Source: Pohlia nutans (lineage: Eukaryota > Streptophyta > Bryopsida > Bryales > Mniaceae). Taken from it: 64,000 nt of DNA. The DNA lies in NCBI GenBank assembly GCA_022496805.1, contig CM040097.1, forward strand, positions 20,698,072 through 20,762,071, written 5' to 3'. The first letter of the stretch is position 1. Each line of letters starts with the position of its first letter. The position numbers were made by a program, and so were the translations under genes. The notes beneath the pieces were generated by a model, which saw only the letters and a list, made by a program, of their open reading frames with translations, was not told the origin of the DNA and did no database searches. This document shows positions 34,833 to 44,967 of the stretch, in pieces.

Positions 34833-36159
34833 ATTAAATTTAGGCCATGAAAATGAGTTCTATTGCATTTGAGGTTAACTAAGAAAATGAAGCTTACTAA
34901 GTCTAGTTTCAACGCCACTTTCAATTTTTGGAAAACTCTAATAATTGAGTGTTTTTTTTATTGGAGTTCCAAGTTGGTGGGTCTTACGATGGTGTAGCAA
35001 AAAATCTAAATTTAGATACACGGATGATTTTCATTTAATGTAATGTTCTTTGGTGTATTTACACCTTTGGTTAAAAAATTGGAATTTTTGAGTACATTAT
35101 GTAATTGATATAAATTTTCTTTCCAATCACTTAAAAAAGTCATAGTAATTTCTAATTTTCACCTAAATTTATGAAAAATTCATGATTTGTAGTAAACACA
35201 TGGCTTCATCTACTAAAATATAAAATTGAATTCTTATCTTATTTATAGTGGAAAAATTGAGTGTGACATGTAAAACATGATTCCATGGTCATAGGCCACA
35301 AGTTTAAGGGTTGACTTAAGCCTTTAGTACCTAGGATACTGTAGCTTTGTGCACTGGATTTCATTATTTTTTTTTCACCATGATTGATACTATCAAAAAT
35401 AGAATGAATCAAATTAGAAAGTAAATGTACAATTGTATTTTCAAGTGGCATAGAGACAATTTGCCAAAATTAGAGAATCATTCAATAGTGAAATTGCAAG
35501 ATTATAGTGTGTCTTTGAATTGTATAATGTACATCAGTGAGAAATGAGATTTTGGAGGGTGTGTGACTTCAAAGTTAACTGGAATTTGGATTAAATTTTC
35601 AAAAATAAAAGTGAAGAAGTTCAACAATGAACTATGTCAACACCTCTCCATTGCAATCTTTCATATCAAGAACAAACTCACACATAATTATTGTGAATTT
35701 TATAAGTGAGAATGACTTATCCATATATGGTTTAAGACAAAAATTTATACGTTAAAAATTGAAAGGAGTTGGTACATCGATCAAGATCAAAATACATACA
35801 CTATTTGAACATGAATAAGAAAACTCAATCCAAAAAAAATAAAACAAGATAACAAACTTCCATACACAAGAAATACCGCATAGTACATGTGTTGTATTTG
35901 TAAGTATTTACTATATTTTCAAGTATTTGCAATATTTTTGTGCTTTGTCCATAGGTATTTTGATAGTCGCACAACTCCAAATTGAAATTTTCTTTTATCT
36001 AAAAGATGTGTATTATAAATCTCCAACTATGAACTTCAGAATTCAAAATCCAATTCTTCAAGGACTTTCTGTTATTTACATTTTCGACACTCCTATGACC
36101 ATAATGTGGTCAACTAGGCACTAAAGAGTTAAAAGTGTATAGACGTCAATCAATAGGAC
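34833..36159. other. AT-rich intergenic, nothing recognised
   Basis: No coding signal. Scattered A-rich tracts. Confidence 0.3.
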
Positions 36160-36713
36160 TTAATTGCCTCCTAAACGTACTAGGGTGTCCTTAGACTTGA
36201 TGATTTGAAAACAATCATATACAAATGAAAGTTTGAGATTTTGAATTTTAGATTCCATCTGTACAGTTCGATTCACCAATACTAGCACCAATATTTTATT
36301 ATAAATTTTGAAAGTTAATATTGAAATTTTCTTCTAAATTAGATTACAAACAAAGCATTAACATTTTTTGAGTAAAATTTGTTGGAATGGATTTTAACTG
36401 AGATACTCTTAACATGGTGATTTTTTGAAATTTTGTGGTAATTAAATCTATGACCTCATTTTTGCAAGGCCACTTTTGAATTAGTCAATGCAATTTTGGC
36501 TTGGTCAACAACTTGACATACTTCTACCTTTGTAATTTAAAAAATATATGTACTTTGACTAGTATTACCAAATCCAACCATTGAATAGAACAACAACTTG
36601 ATGAATTATCTCCAAAAAATGAATGAATTTCATCCAAGCATCGATGAGAACATAAGGTGGGTTGAAATCTGGTAATCGTCCAGAAACTAGACGCTGTGCC
36701 GTTTAGGGGTTAA
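36160..36713 (-). mobile_element. TTAA-type MITE family S, copy S2
   Basis: The right end is CTGTGCCGTTTAGGGGTTAA at 36713, preceded by the hairpin CGTCCAGAAACTAGACG. The left end (from 36160) is decayed, reading CCTAAACGTACTAGGGTGTCC. Length 554 bp; it lacks the hAT-like insert found in S1, which confirms that insertion. Confidence 0.78.
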
Positions 36714-37277
36714 CCCCTAACTGCCTAAGCGTCCATTTTTGGACGATGTACAGATTTCATCCAAAATTTCTCATCCGTCATGCACTTTTTGCAGTGTGGA
36801 ATTTTTACAGTAGATTCTATGGGAAGTTAGCTTCACGCATATGTGATCCGATTAGAAAGGGGATGATTTGTGAAATTTTTATGCCTCATTTCATGTTGTA
36901 GTGATTCACCCAAAATTTTGAAGATTTTAGTGTAAAAGTGTTCTAAAAAAAGTCAACTCATAAAATTAAGCAACCAAAAAATCTCCAAAAATCACTACAC
37001 TTAGAGTATTACATTTCAACCAATCACAAAAAATTTCATCCGTAGATTGTCAATATCTTATTCGTAATTGAATTATAATATAATTTTGAATTTCATGTTT
37101 CAAATTTTATACAAAATTATTGGTAATAGCAATCATAGATCTAACTGTATGGATAGAATATAAAATTCATAATGTACAACTTTTATTCATATATCAAGTT
37201 CAAAATATCCCTCTAGGTTGCATTTTATAATGCATCTTTGCAAAACTGCCGAATTTGGAGAGGGCTCTAGGCATTTA
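36710..37277 (+). mobile_element. TTAA-type MITE family A, copy A5 (abuts S2 and D1)
   Basis: Starts TTAACCCCTAACTGCC at 36710, using the same TTAA that ends S2, followed by the hairpin GCGTCCATTTTTGGACG. It ends GGCATTTAG at about 37277, where GC-rich family D sequence takes over, so the last 7-8 bases are missing. Confidence 0.85.
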
Positions 37278-37588
37278 GCCGCGACACTCAGGCGCGGTGA
37301 GTTCAGGAAGGTCGATCGCCGGCAGGGTAAATTCTGGCCCTCCGATCTAGCCACATGATCCAACGATTGTTATTGAGGCACGTGGCAGAGGATAAAGTGG
37401 GGCCGGACCAAATTCAACGGGGGCGACTGCAGCAAATTCAGTGGCTGCCTCGAAATTGTTGACGGACCCACATTCTGACATATTGCTGCAGCAGATGCTG
37501 GGCTGTGCCGAATTTCAAGTGCGGGCAGGGCAGGCAGGGCGGGCTCAGATAAAATCAAGCCAGCCAACACGTTTTGGCAACCCCTTAA
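37278..37588 (+). mobile_element. GC-rich TTAA-associated element family D, copy D1
   Basis: Starts CGCGACACTCAGGCGCGG and ends GGCAACCCCTTAA. An inverted, about 85-90% similar copy lies at about 40490-40770 by eye. Its composition contrasts sharply with the AT-rich neighbours. Coding was checked in all frames; no domain was recognised. Confidence 0.65.
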
Positions 37589-38434
37589 CCCTTAAAGGAT
37601 CTAGGGCATAGTAGATACGTTGCCGTATATTTAATATTTGTTGTAAGTAGGAAGTTCCAAATTGAGATCCCAATAGCTTTTAAGACGATTGAGTTAATCG
37701 AAAAGAAGGCCATCTAACCTCTCTTTTTGCTCCACTTCTAACCTCTTTTTTGAGCTATACTTGGGATGAATAGTATCGTGTCATAGCTTGTCCCCTTGTG
37801 GGCCATGGGCTTGGAGCTTTGGTAGAAGGTGTGGGAGTCATTGCGAGGTGTGGAGAATAATGACAGTGGCTTGTTTTAGATTAGAGTTAACCGAAAAGTC
37901 AGCTCAAAGAGGAAAGTTTTAGCAAACTCCTCTTGAACTCCTCTTGAACTCATATGGAAATATAAATAGACCAAAAACTAGTTCACGATGAGTTGGGAGA
38001 CAATCTAAAGCAAGCCACTGCCATTATTCTCCACACGTCGTAATGACTCCCACACCTCCTACCAAAGCTCCAAGCCCATGGCCCACAAGGGGACAAGTTA
38101 TGACACAACACTATTCAACCCAACTATAGCTCAAAAGAGAGGTTAGAAGGAGGACAAAAAGGGAGGTTAGATGGGCTTCTTTTCGGTTAACTCTATTGTC
38201 TCCCAACTCATCATGAACTAGTTTTTGGTCTATTTATATTTCAATATGAGTTCAAGAGGAGTTTGGTAAAACTTTCCTCTTTGAGCTGACTTTTCGGTTA
38301 ACTCTGATGTAGACATGAATTTTAACTTCACTTTTGATATGAAACTCATAGGAGGTGTAGAACCATTCCAAATAAAATGAAATACGGCCGTATAATACTG
38401 GCCGGAATGGCCAATCTGGACCTTTAAGGGTTAA
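37585..38434. mobile_element. TTAA-type element family J (carries foldback K2)
   Basis: Ends TTAACCCTTAAAGGATC and (reverse) TTAACCCTTTAAAGGTCC-like, at 38434 GGACCTTTAAGGGTTAA. Short A/T-rich arms flank a large foldback at 37691-38304. Confidence 0.7.
37691..38304. repeat. Foldback K2 with interleaved inverted repeats (a-b-a'-b')
   Basis: Segment a (37691-37883) is inverted at 38000-38193, and segment b (37884-37999) is inverted at 38194-38304. GAGTTAACCGAAAAG, or its complement, marks the start of a, the start of b, the end of a' and the end of b'. The repeat order is thus a b a' b', not a simple palindrome. Confidence 0.85.
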
Positions 38435-38859
38435 GCTTATGCCCCCACTTCAGTTTGCCCCCACATGCATTCGCTCAAGTGTACACACTCCAGTACATAG
38501 AAGCCCATCCCAAAGCTTAAGTGTATTTCCTCGGTCCTAACTCAAACATTGGAGCTTGTTATGACGACAAATTTTGTGCAATGGAGTATTGGAGTTTATT
38601 ATGACTACAAATTTATTGGTGATGGAGTATTGGCAAATTTCATCTTAACTCGAGGCTTTTGTTACGGTGATGGATATGGAGCTTATTTTTATTCAAACGA
38701 ATGATTGAAATATATTTACAAAAGTTTGTTCTTGGAGGATTTAGGATTGGTACGTATTCATCTAGACTTTTGGTGATATTTAGATGTAATACCGTTTAGT
38801 TTAGTATTGTTTTATGTATACTGAATGTAGTGTTTTTTTTTTTTTTTTTTCCTTTTATT

Positions 38860-39096
38860 TTAAGCATCAAAGGACCAAGAATCCATAGTTTTAAAATGAA
38901 AAATTCAATTGATTGTCTTGCAAAAAAATATTCAAGTAGGACCACATTTTATATCATTAGATTTATTGAAGAACATTGCATGTGTTGATGAAAAGAAAAA
39001 TAAGTTTGAATAAAAGAAAGTCTACATAGGACCTATTCATGAATGTTGTAAATAACACAAGGCATAATTTGGGCTTCTTAGTCCTTTAGGGGTTGG
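38860..39096 (-). mobile_element. TTAA-type MITE family I, copy I2
   Basis: TTAAGCATCAAAGGACCAAG at 38860 to TAGTCCTTTAGGGGTTGG at 39096. The terminal TTAA has mutated to TTGG. The interior matches I1 (50736-50996) in reverse, including CATTGCATGTGTTG. Confidence 0.7.
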
Positions 39097-39098
39097 AG

Positions 39099-39923
39099 GT
39101 AACCTCTAAAGGACCGGGGGGTGTTGAACTTAGATCTTGTTTTTTTTTTTTTTTTTTTGAAACAAATGGATACTTAATTTCCATTGCACAACAATAGATT
39201 ACAAACATCACACTGTGAACGAAGAGAACACGTTTCCAGCACTCCCCCGCGGGTGATTTTTTTGGATTTTTCTTCCTACAATATCTGGACTAGAGCCAAT
39301 GCTCCTAATCATTTCCTACTAAGAGCGACGCCCCCGCCGAAACAAGAGGCCCGGGAGCCATCCCCGTCATGCTCGGGGTTCCTATCAAGCTTGGAAGTAT
39401 TAGCCCTCACGGCGTGCATCCGACCGGAATCGAACCGCCGCCCTCTTTGGTGCTAATAAGCATTTCTAAGGGGAGCCCACCTCCTAGCTATCACCTAGGT
39501 AGTTTAAGGTCATTCCGGACCAGCTTAGATCTTGTTTTCTTGACTAGCTCTTGTAGCAAGCTCAATTCCTCATTGGTGTGGGGTAATTTTGACATTCAAC
39601 ACTGTTGAAATTAAAGAAGACTTACGTATCTCTTTTATGAAAAAAAAATCGACAAAATTGCATAATTTTTGAGAAAATGCCATTGTTAAGAAGATTAATG
39701 GAACTTGTTTGGGATATTTTGTACACATGCTAAAATCGGATTGTTCAAAAATGCTCCAAATATTTTGAAATTTTTACTGTGAGTACAAATCATCATTCTA
39801 AACATGTGCAAAAACTTTCAAATAATTTGGAGTTGTGAGGAGGAAGATATAAAGGTCTGAAGTGACATCTAGATACCCTTCGTGCAACTCAAAAAAATCA
39901 CCAAAAAATTCATTAGGGGTTAA
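39099..39923. mobile_element. TTAA-type element family Q (carries SINE copy 1)
   Basis: The left edge GTAACCTCTAAAGGACC at about 39098 is a one-base variant of the consensus end, and the right edge is TCATTAGGGGTTAA at 39923. The SINE at 39144-39523 splits it; without the SINE it would be about 430 bp. Confidence 0.5.
39144..39523 (-). mobile_element. tRNA-derived SINE, copy 1 (full length)
   Basis: On the minus strand: an A-box-like TAGCTAGGAGG, then a near-canonical B box GGTTCGATTCC about 55 bases later, a unique body with GGGGGCGTCGCTC, the 3' block TTGTGCAATGG, and a poly(A) tail. The target duplication CTTAGATCTTGTTTT is exact (39129-39143 and 39524-39538). The tRNA-like head and tail define a SINE mobilised by an unseen LINE. 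Confidence 0.9.
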
Positions 39924-40224
39924 GTTATTAGGCATGTTGGGATCAAGGTAATATTATTTTGTTTTCTAGTCTCATGATTGTAAATAAAATTAATCACATA
40001 AAAAGTAAACGAATCATTGTTTAGTATTTACTTTATGTTGTATATATGTTTTTTTTATTGTTTTATTTCTTTTATGTTGTATATATGTTTTGATGATATA
40101 TATACATATACATATATATAAATTTTATTATAAGTAATTGATGATATATTCTAGTGATATAAATTTTGGTCTCATTAAAAATGTACTTTTCTCATTTGCC
40201 TATGTCATATAAAATAATGTACCC

Positions 40225-40343
40225 TGCTCTCTTCATTCAGTGTGATGTTTGTGATATGTTGTTGTGCAATGGAAATAAAAAATCCATTTGTTTCCCAAAA
40301 CAAAAAGAAAAAAAAGAAAAACACAAAAAAAAACAAAAAAAAC
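40225..40343 (+). mobile_element. tRNA-derived SINE, copy 3 (5'-truncated)
   Basis: Carries only the last part of the SINE (AGTGTGATGTTTGTG, TTGTGCAATGGAAAT) and an A-rich tail, flanked by the exact duplication AATGTACCC (40216-40224 and 40344-40352). 5' truncation is typical of target-primed reverse transcription. Confidence 0.85.
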
Positions 40344-40489
40344 AATGTACCCGGCCATGTGTGGAGCTAGCATGGTATTCATGAGAGTATGTTATTCATG
40401 AGCAGAGTGTTGTTCTGGACCAAGGGTGTATCCTGGAGTGTGAAGCTAGCTCCACCTTCTGTTCATTATCTTTGTTCAATGAGCAGCCC

Positions 40490-40770
40490 TACCTCGGGCA
40501 GCCCTGCCACCTTCAACCGCATGAGGTCACCAATTCGAGGTCAGGATGTGTCAGAATGTGGGTCCGTCAACAATTTCGAGGCAGCCACTAAATTTGCTGC
40601 AGTCGCCCCCGTTGAATTTGGTCCGGCCCCACTCCTTGCATCCTCTACCACGTGCCTCAATAACAAACGTTGGATCATGTGGCTAGATCGGAGGGCCAGC
40701 ATTCACCCTGCCGACGATCGACCTTCCTGAACTCACCGCGCCTGAGTGTCGCGGGGCATTTAGGGGTTAA
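40490..40770 (-). mobile_element. GC-rich element family D, copy D2
   Basis: On the minus strand it begins TTAACCCCTAAATGCCCCGC and continues CGACACTCAGGCGCGGTGAG, matching D1. Its other end is unclear. It is inverted relative to D1, with about 2.9 kb between them. Confidence 0.65.
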
Positions 40771-40970
40771 GTTTGAGCTCCAGTGACCATTTCCAAGGAT
40801 TTGATTCTGATGAGTTCACTTTGAATCGGTTGTTGACAGACAGACAGACAGACAGCATTGGTGATAACATTGATACAAGCTGATGCGAGCCATGCAAGCC
40901 ATTTGGGTGCTGCTTTCCGTTTCGTTGTAAGCACCGTGCTGGCTGCTTTCTGCTGCATGTGTCCCACCCC

Positions 40971-40984
40971 ACCCCACCCCACCC
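40971..40984. repeat. (CCCCA)n run
   Basis: Short CACCCCACCCCACCCC run, followed by A/G-rich sequence to 41040. Simple repeat. Confidence 0.8.
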
Positions 40985-41121
40985 AGCTTCTGGAATCTGG
41001 AAGGAAAGTGGAAAGAAAGAAAGAAGGAAAAAAAAAAACGATCCAAGAAGATAAGTTACTGTTACCGACTGTAAGGTGTTAGAAGATAAGACTGATAAGT
41101 TAATCCCTAACTGCTTAACCC

Positions 41122-41518
41122 TTAACCCTTATACGTCAAGAGGGCCTGGGCGGGGCAGCCCGGAAGGCATCTAAATTTTCGGAGGCGAAATAAAAATAAA
41201 TAAATAAAATAAAATAAAATAAATAAATAAAAAACGGCTCTGCTGACCAGCAATGTTGCGGCACTGTAGCACTGCGGCACTTTTCAAAAAACGATCTCTG
41301 CTGCCCAACCTCAACTCCTGTTCATTTAGATAACTTTGATTGCTTGTCAATGACTCCACAATCTCTCAAATGAGGCACAAATTTGCAATCTAGATCGCTT
41401 TTTCAGTAGCTTTCCAACGCACCAATCCTCGCTTGATTTGGTTGAAAAAATCTAATTTTTTCCTCAATTATTCCTTTATAACAAGCCCGTGGGGCTTGCT
41501 TTGACGTTTAAGGGTTAA
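41122..41518. mobile_element. TTAA-type element family U
   Basis: Ends TTAACCCTTATACGTCAAG and CTTTGACGTTTAAGGGTTAA; 397 bp. Preceded by two extra TTAA steps (TTAATCCCTAACTGC at 41100 and TTAACCC at 41115), which look like stumps of other elements. Contains an (AAAT)n microsatellite at about 41188-41232. Confidence 0.75.
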
Positions 41519-42055
41519 GCGCGCCAGCGTCCATATATTGGACGACGAACAGATTAAAGTTGTTTGATTTCCATCCAAAGTGGACAGTTTTCATCCACCA
41601 ATTTTTTTTTTGGGTTCTTCTGTATGTTGACTATCCTTTGTACGGTGTGGATCTTCAAAATAGGTTATCATGATTTTTGGAAAATAACACAATTGGTTTA
41701 TGTCAAGTTTCATTCTTAGTTCAAAAAGTGAGACCTTAGACATGATTTTCCAAAATAAGTAGAATCAAATAATGGAAACCATACCATCGCATAGTGCATG
41801 TTATTCCAATTTCATTCCAATATTTTTCAATTTTTTTGTGTTAATTCGGGATTTTTAATTGAATTTCAAGAGAAAACCTTGCAAAATTATTTTAAAATTA
41901 TTAATAAAAAATATGATACATCTAACCGTACAGATGTGATCTTCACATTGGCATTTACAAATTTTCTTTGTACATTAACTCCATTTTCGGTTTCCATCAA
42001 ACATTTTATAACACTTCTTTGAAAACAATGTTGAATTGGGACGTTAAAGGGTTAA
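41515..42055 (+). mobile_element. TTAA-type MITE family B, copy B3 (intact)
   Basis: TTAAGCGCGCCAGCGTCC at 41515 to TGGGACGTTAAAGGGTTAA at 42055 (541 bp). Hairpin GCGTCCATATATTGGACG near the left end. It shares one TTAA with U1 on its left and abuts A6 on its right. It is the reference for the uninterrupted B1 site. Confidence 0.85.
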
Positions 42056-42780
42056 TTAACCATTTTTTTTTACTGATGTACGGAATTGAATGTCTTTTTC
42101 TCATCCGTCATGCAACTCTTGCAAGTAAAAAACACATACTATAAAATTCTATGAGAAGTTAGCTTCATGCATGTGTGATTCGATTAGAAACATAACATTC
42201 GGTAGCATTGTCCTTGCCTTCGCTCTACAGTAGATAGTGTGGAATATTCCACACCTAAAAATACTAAATCAATAGCTAAGTGGACAAGTGGAGGCTCAAG
42301 GTGATGAACTGAGTGCATGAAGGAAACGCAATGAACATGAAGGCTACTGAATGTTATGGGGGATGATTTGTGAAAATTCTATGCCTCATTTCATGCCACA
42401 TTGTTCCACCAAAAATTTCTAAGATCTTAGTTCAAAAGTGTTCAAAAGTGCTCTTGAAAAAATCAACTCATAAAATTAAGCAACCAATTTTTTCCCAAAA
42501 GTATTACATTTCAACCCATCACAACAAATTTCATCCAAATATTGTCAATATTTTATTTGTAATAGAATTATAAAAGAATTTTTGAATTTTAAGTTTCAAA
42601 ATTTTACACAAAATATTAGTGATTGCAATCGTAGATTTAACTGTATGGATAGAATCTAAAATTTATAACGCACAACTTTCATTCATTCATCAAGTTAAAA
42701 ATATCCCTCTTAGTCCCATTTTATAATGCATCCTTGTAATTCTCCAAATCTGGAGAGGGTTGTAGGCATTTAGAGGTTGA
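42056..42780 (+). mobile_element. TTAA-type MITE family A, copy A6 (carries element E)
   Basis: TTAACCATTTTTTTTTACTG at 42056 to GGCATTTAGAGGTTGA at 42780 (TTAA mutated to TTGA). Its 725 bp include the 168-bp insertion at 42191-42358; without it the length would be about 557 bp. Confidence 0.8.
42191..42358. mobile_element. 168-bp inverted-repeat element, family E copy 1
   Basis: Starts CATAACATTCGGTAGC and ends GCTACTGAATGTTATG (inverted ends of about 16 bp). Other A copies read GATTAGAAAGGGGATGATT here; removing the element restores exactly that, leaving no target duplication. An inverted copy lies at 57934-58105. Confidence 0.85.
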
Positions 42781-43011
42781 CACTGCCTAAAATAAGCCAT
42801 TTATAACGCTCTCGTATTAGTTGCAAGACCTTTTGAACTTCATACATCAATGTAGCTCAATATATCATTAATTAAAGGCAAATTCTAATTTAATTCAATT
42901 CTTAACCCTTTGATGTCCAAATCCTTTTAAAAAAAGATTGCATATTTTTGCTTGTATCTTCATAATTACATAATACTTACCTCAATTTTTACTTAATTCA
43001 ATCATTACTTA

Positions 43012-43453
43012 GGGGGCACTTCACACTATGGCCAAAGGTCAAGAGTCCGTCGAATTCCACCAATCAAATAGTAAGAAAGTCGGAAATTGGCCTCTCAAGC
43101 TACACGCTAAAGGCCAAAGTCCAAAGGTTATCGCCCTCTATGAAGTTCCTACATGGCAACACTTTTTGTCGTTTTTGGCGTCAATGCGATGAACTCCCAT
43201 TCAAAGGAAAATTGGGTCATATGAGAATGGAAACACATGCCAATTCTCCCTCCAAAGGCCATCGTTTTTTTAATTATAAAATAATGGGATTGAAGCTTTG
43301 CAAATGGTAAAGGGCTTGACCTTTGAACTTTGCCTGTGAGGCTTCACACTATGACCTGCCAGAGGCTTCAAATTGTATATATTACTATATATTTTTAGCC
43401 CAAGACTAGGCCTCAAGGCCATGGATTGCGAGGACCATAGTGTGAACTAGCCC
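43012..43453. mobile_element. PIF/Harbinger-like MITE, family G
   Basis: Ends GGGGGCACTTCACACTATGG and (reverse) GGGCTAGTTCACACTATGG, flanked by TTA on both sides (43009-43011 and 43454-43456). 442 bp, non-coding. The TTA duplication and G-rich ends fit PIF/Harbinger. Confidence 0.85.
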
Positions 43454-43650
43454 TTATTTGAACAAAATCTTACTCCGGATCACTATACTCACACTACAAG
43501 CAAACCCGTCGCTTCTTATTGACTTTTCACTATTGAAATCACGGAAAATGTACCTTTTTCTTGTCCTATGTGACAAAATGCATTCACCAACTGTGGAATG
43601 TGGAATGGCTCGAAATAGTAAGAAGGAAGCGATGATTGTGTTGTGATCAA

Positions 43651-44262
43651 GGTGAAAGCACGAAAAACTATACCAAAAAGTTAGTCTGCTATACTAAAAT
43701 CATAATTGTTTTGGTCAAAGGCCATAAATTTATATCAAAATATATTGTATTTTGGTTTTAATTTCATGAAGCCCTCTAGAGTTCTTATAGGTACTTGAAC
43801 CCAAATTTTCAGAACAAAATCTTCAAAAAAGTTTACAAAAAGTAGTGTTTGAAAATGAATGCCTAAATCCAATCTCGGTTGCAAAATTGATGGCCTCAAA
43901 TACACTCAACATAAATATAATTTTTATGACCTTTGAGATAATGATAGAATTGAGGTCCTTGTCCAAAAAGAAAGTAGAAAAAAATATGTTTTGATATACA
44001 TTTTGCTTGTTTTATATCAACTTTGTTGATTGTACGTAACTACTTTTTCAATTTTGGCCACTTCTAAGTCAATAAAAAATTTATAACTACTTATTGAAGA
44101 TCATTTTCTCAATTTTTTTTGGAAGACTTTATAAAACAATAGGTGTTTTATTTTATTGTTATTTAATTTTTTACGAAATTCAAATTTATAATGTGTTTTT
44201 GAACCCTGCATTGTTGAATGGTCATAATAGTTAGAGGTGGTACACTTTTTCGTGCTTTCACC
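43651..44262 (-). mobile_element. Repeat family AA, copy 3 (complete)
   Basis: Ends GGTGAAAGCACGAAAAA and TTTTTCGTGCTTTCACC; 612 bp. The interior matches 21130-21560 and 51240-52155 in reverse. The target duplication is not clear. No protein. Confidence 0.75.
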
Positions 44263-44410
44263 CATCATCCAAAATATGGAATTCAGAGAGCTAGGTATTG
44301 CGAAGTAACTTTGTACCCTATTGCATAGAACTTCTGAAGGTCTAGCCAGCCTCTCTGGCACAATTTTACACCATCATAACCTAACGCAGAATCATGCATG
44401 ATCAGTTATT

Positions 44411-44632
44411 AAGGGAGGAGCACCCAAAACCAACAGTGTACCCAATTCCGATAATTTCTAGACACGGTAGTCATTCTAGAATGAAAATCTAAGCACATCA
44501 TAGAGCCCTTATTATTTGTTGACAAAAATGATAAGCTATTTATGGTCTGCCTGGATTTACGTTTTAGAATGACTACAGTGTCTAGAAATTATCGGAATTG
44601 GGTACACTGTTGGTTTTGGGTGCTCCTACCTT
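44411..44632. mobile_element. MITE with very long arms (family L)
   Basis: Left arm AAGGGAGGAGCACCC then CAAAACCAACAGTGTACCC and so on; the right arm is its complement, nearly perfect over about 75 bp and ending GGGTGCTCCTACCTT. Only about 70 bases lie between the arms. The transcript would form a strong hairpin. Confidence 0.88.
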
Positions 44633-44967
44633 ATAATGAACAAATATACTCTTAATTCATGTTGGTCTCAAAATGAAGCATGAGCTCATTTTAGTACAAT
44701 GATTCCAAAAAAAACTCTTGAGCTGCTTTAGGTAGTCTCATTTCTACATTCTGCTTTAGGTCCAGAGAACCCGTTCCGGCTAGTATTATACAGTTGTATT
44801 CCATTGCATTTGGAATGGTTTACATCTCCTATCAATATCATATCAAAAGTGAAGTTAAAATTCATGTCGACATGGTCTTAATGAGCTATTGGGGTCTCAA
44901 TTTGGAACTTTCTACTTACAACAAATGTCAAATATATGCCAACGTATCTACTATCCCCAAGGGACCT

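Noticed and set aside
39425..39460. Functional tRNA gene
   Set aside because: A B box is present, but no cloverleaf or acceptor stem could be formed, and the sequence continues into a SINE body with a poly(A) tail and target duplication.
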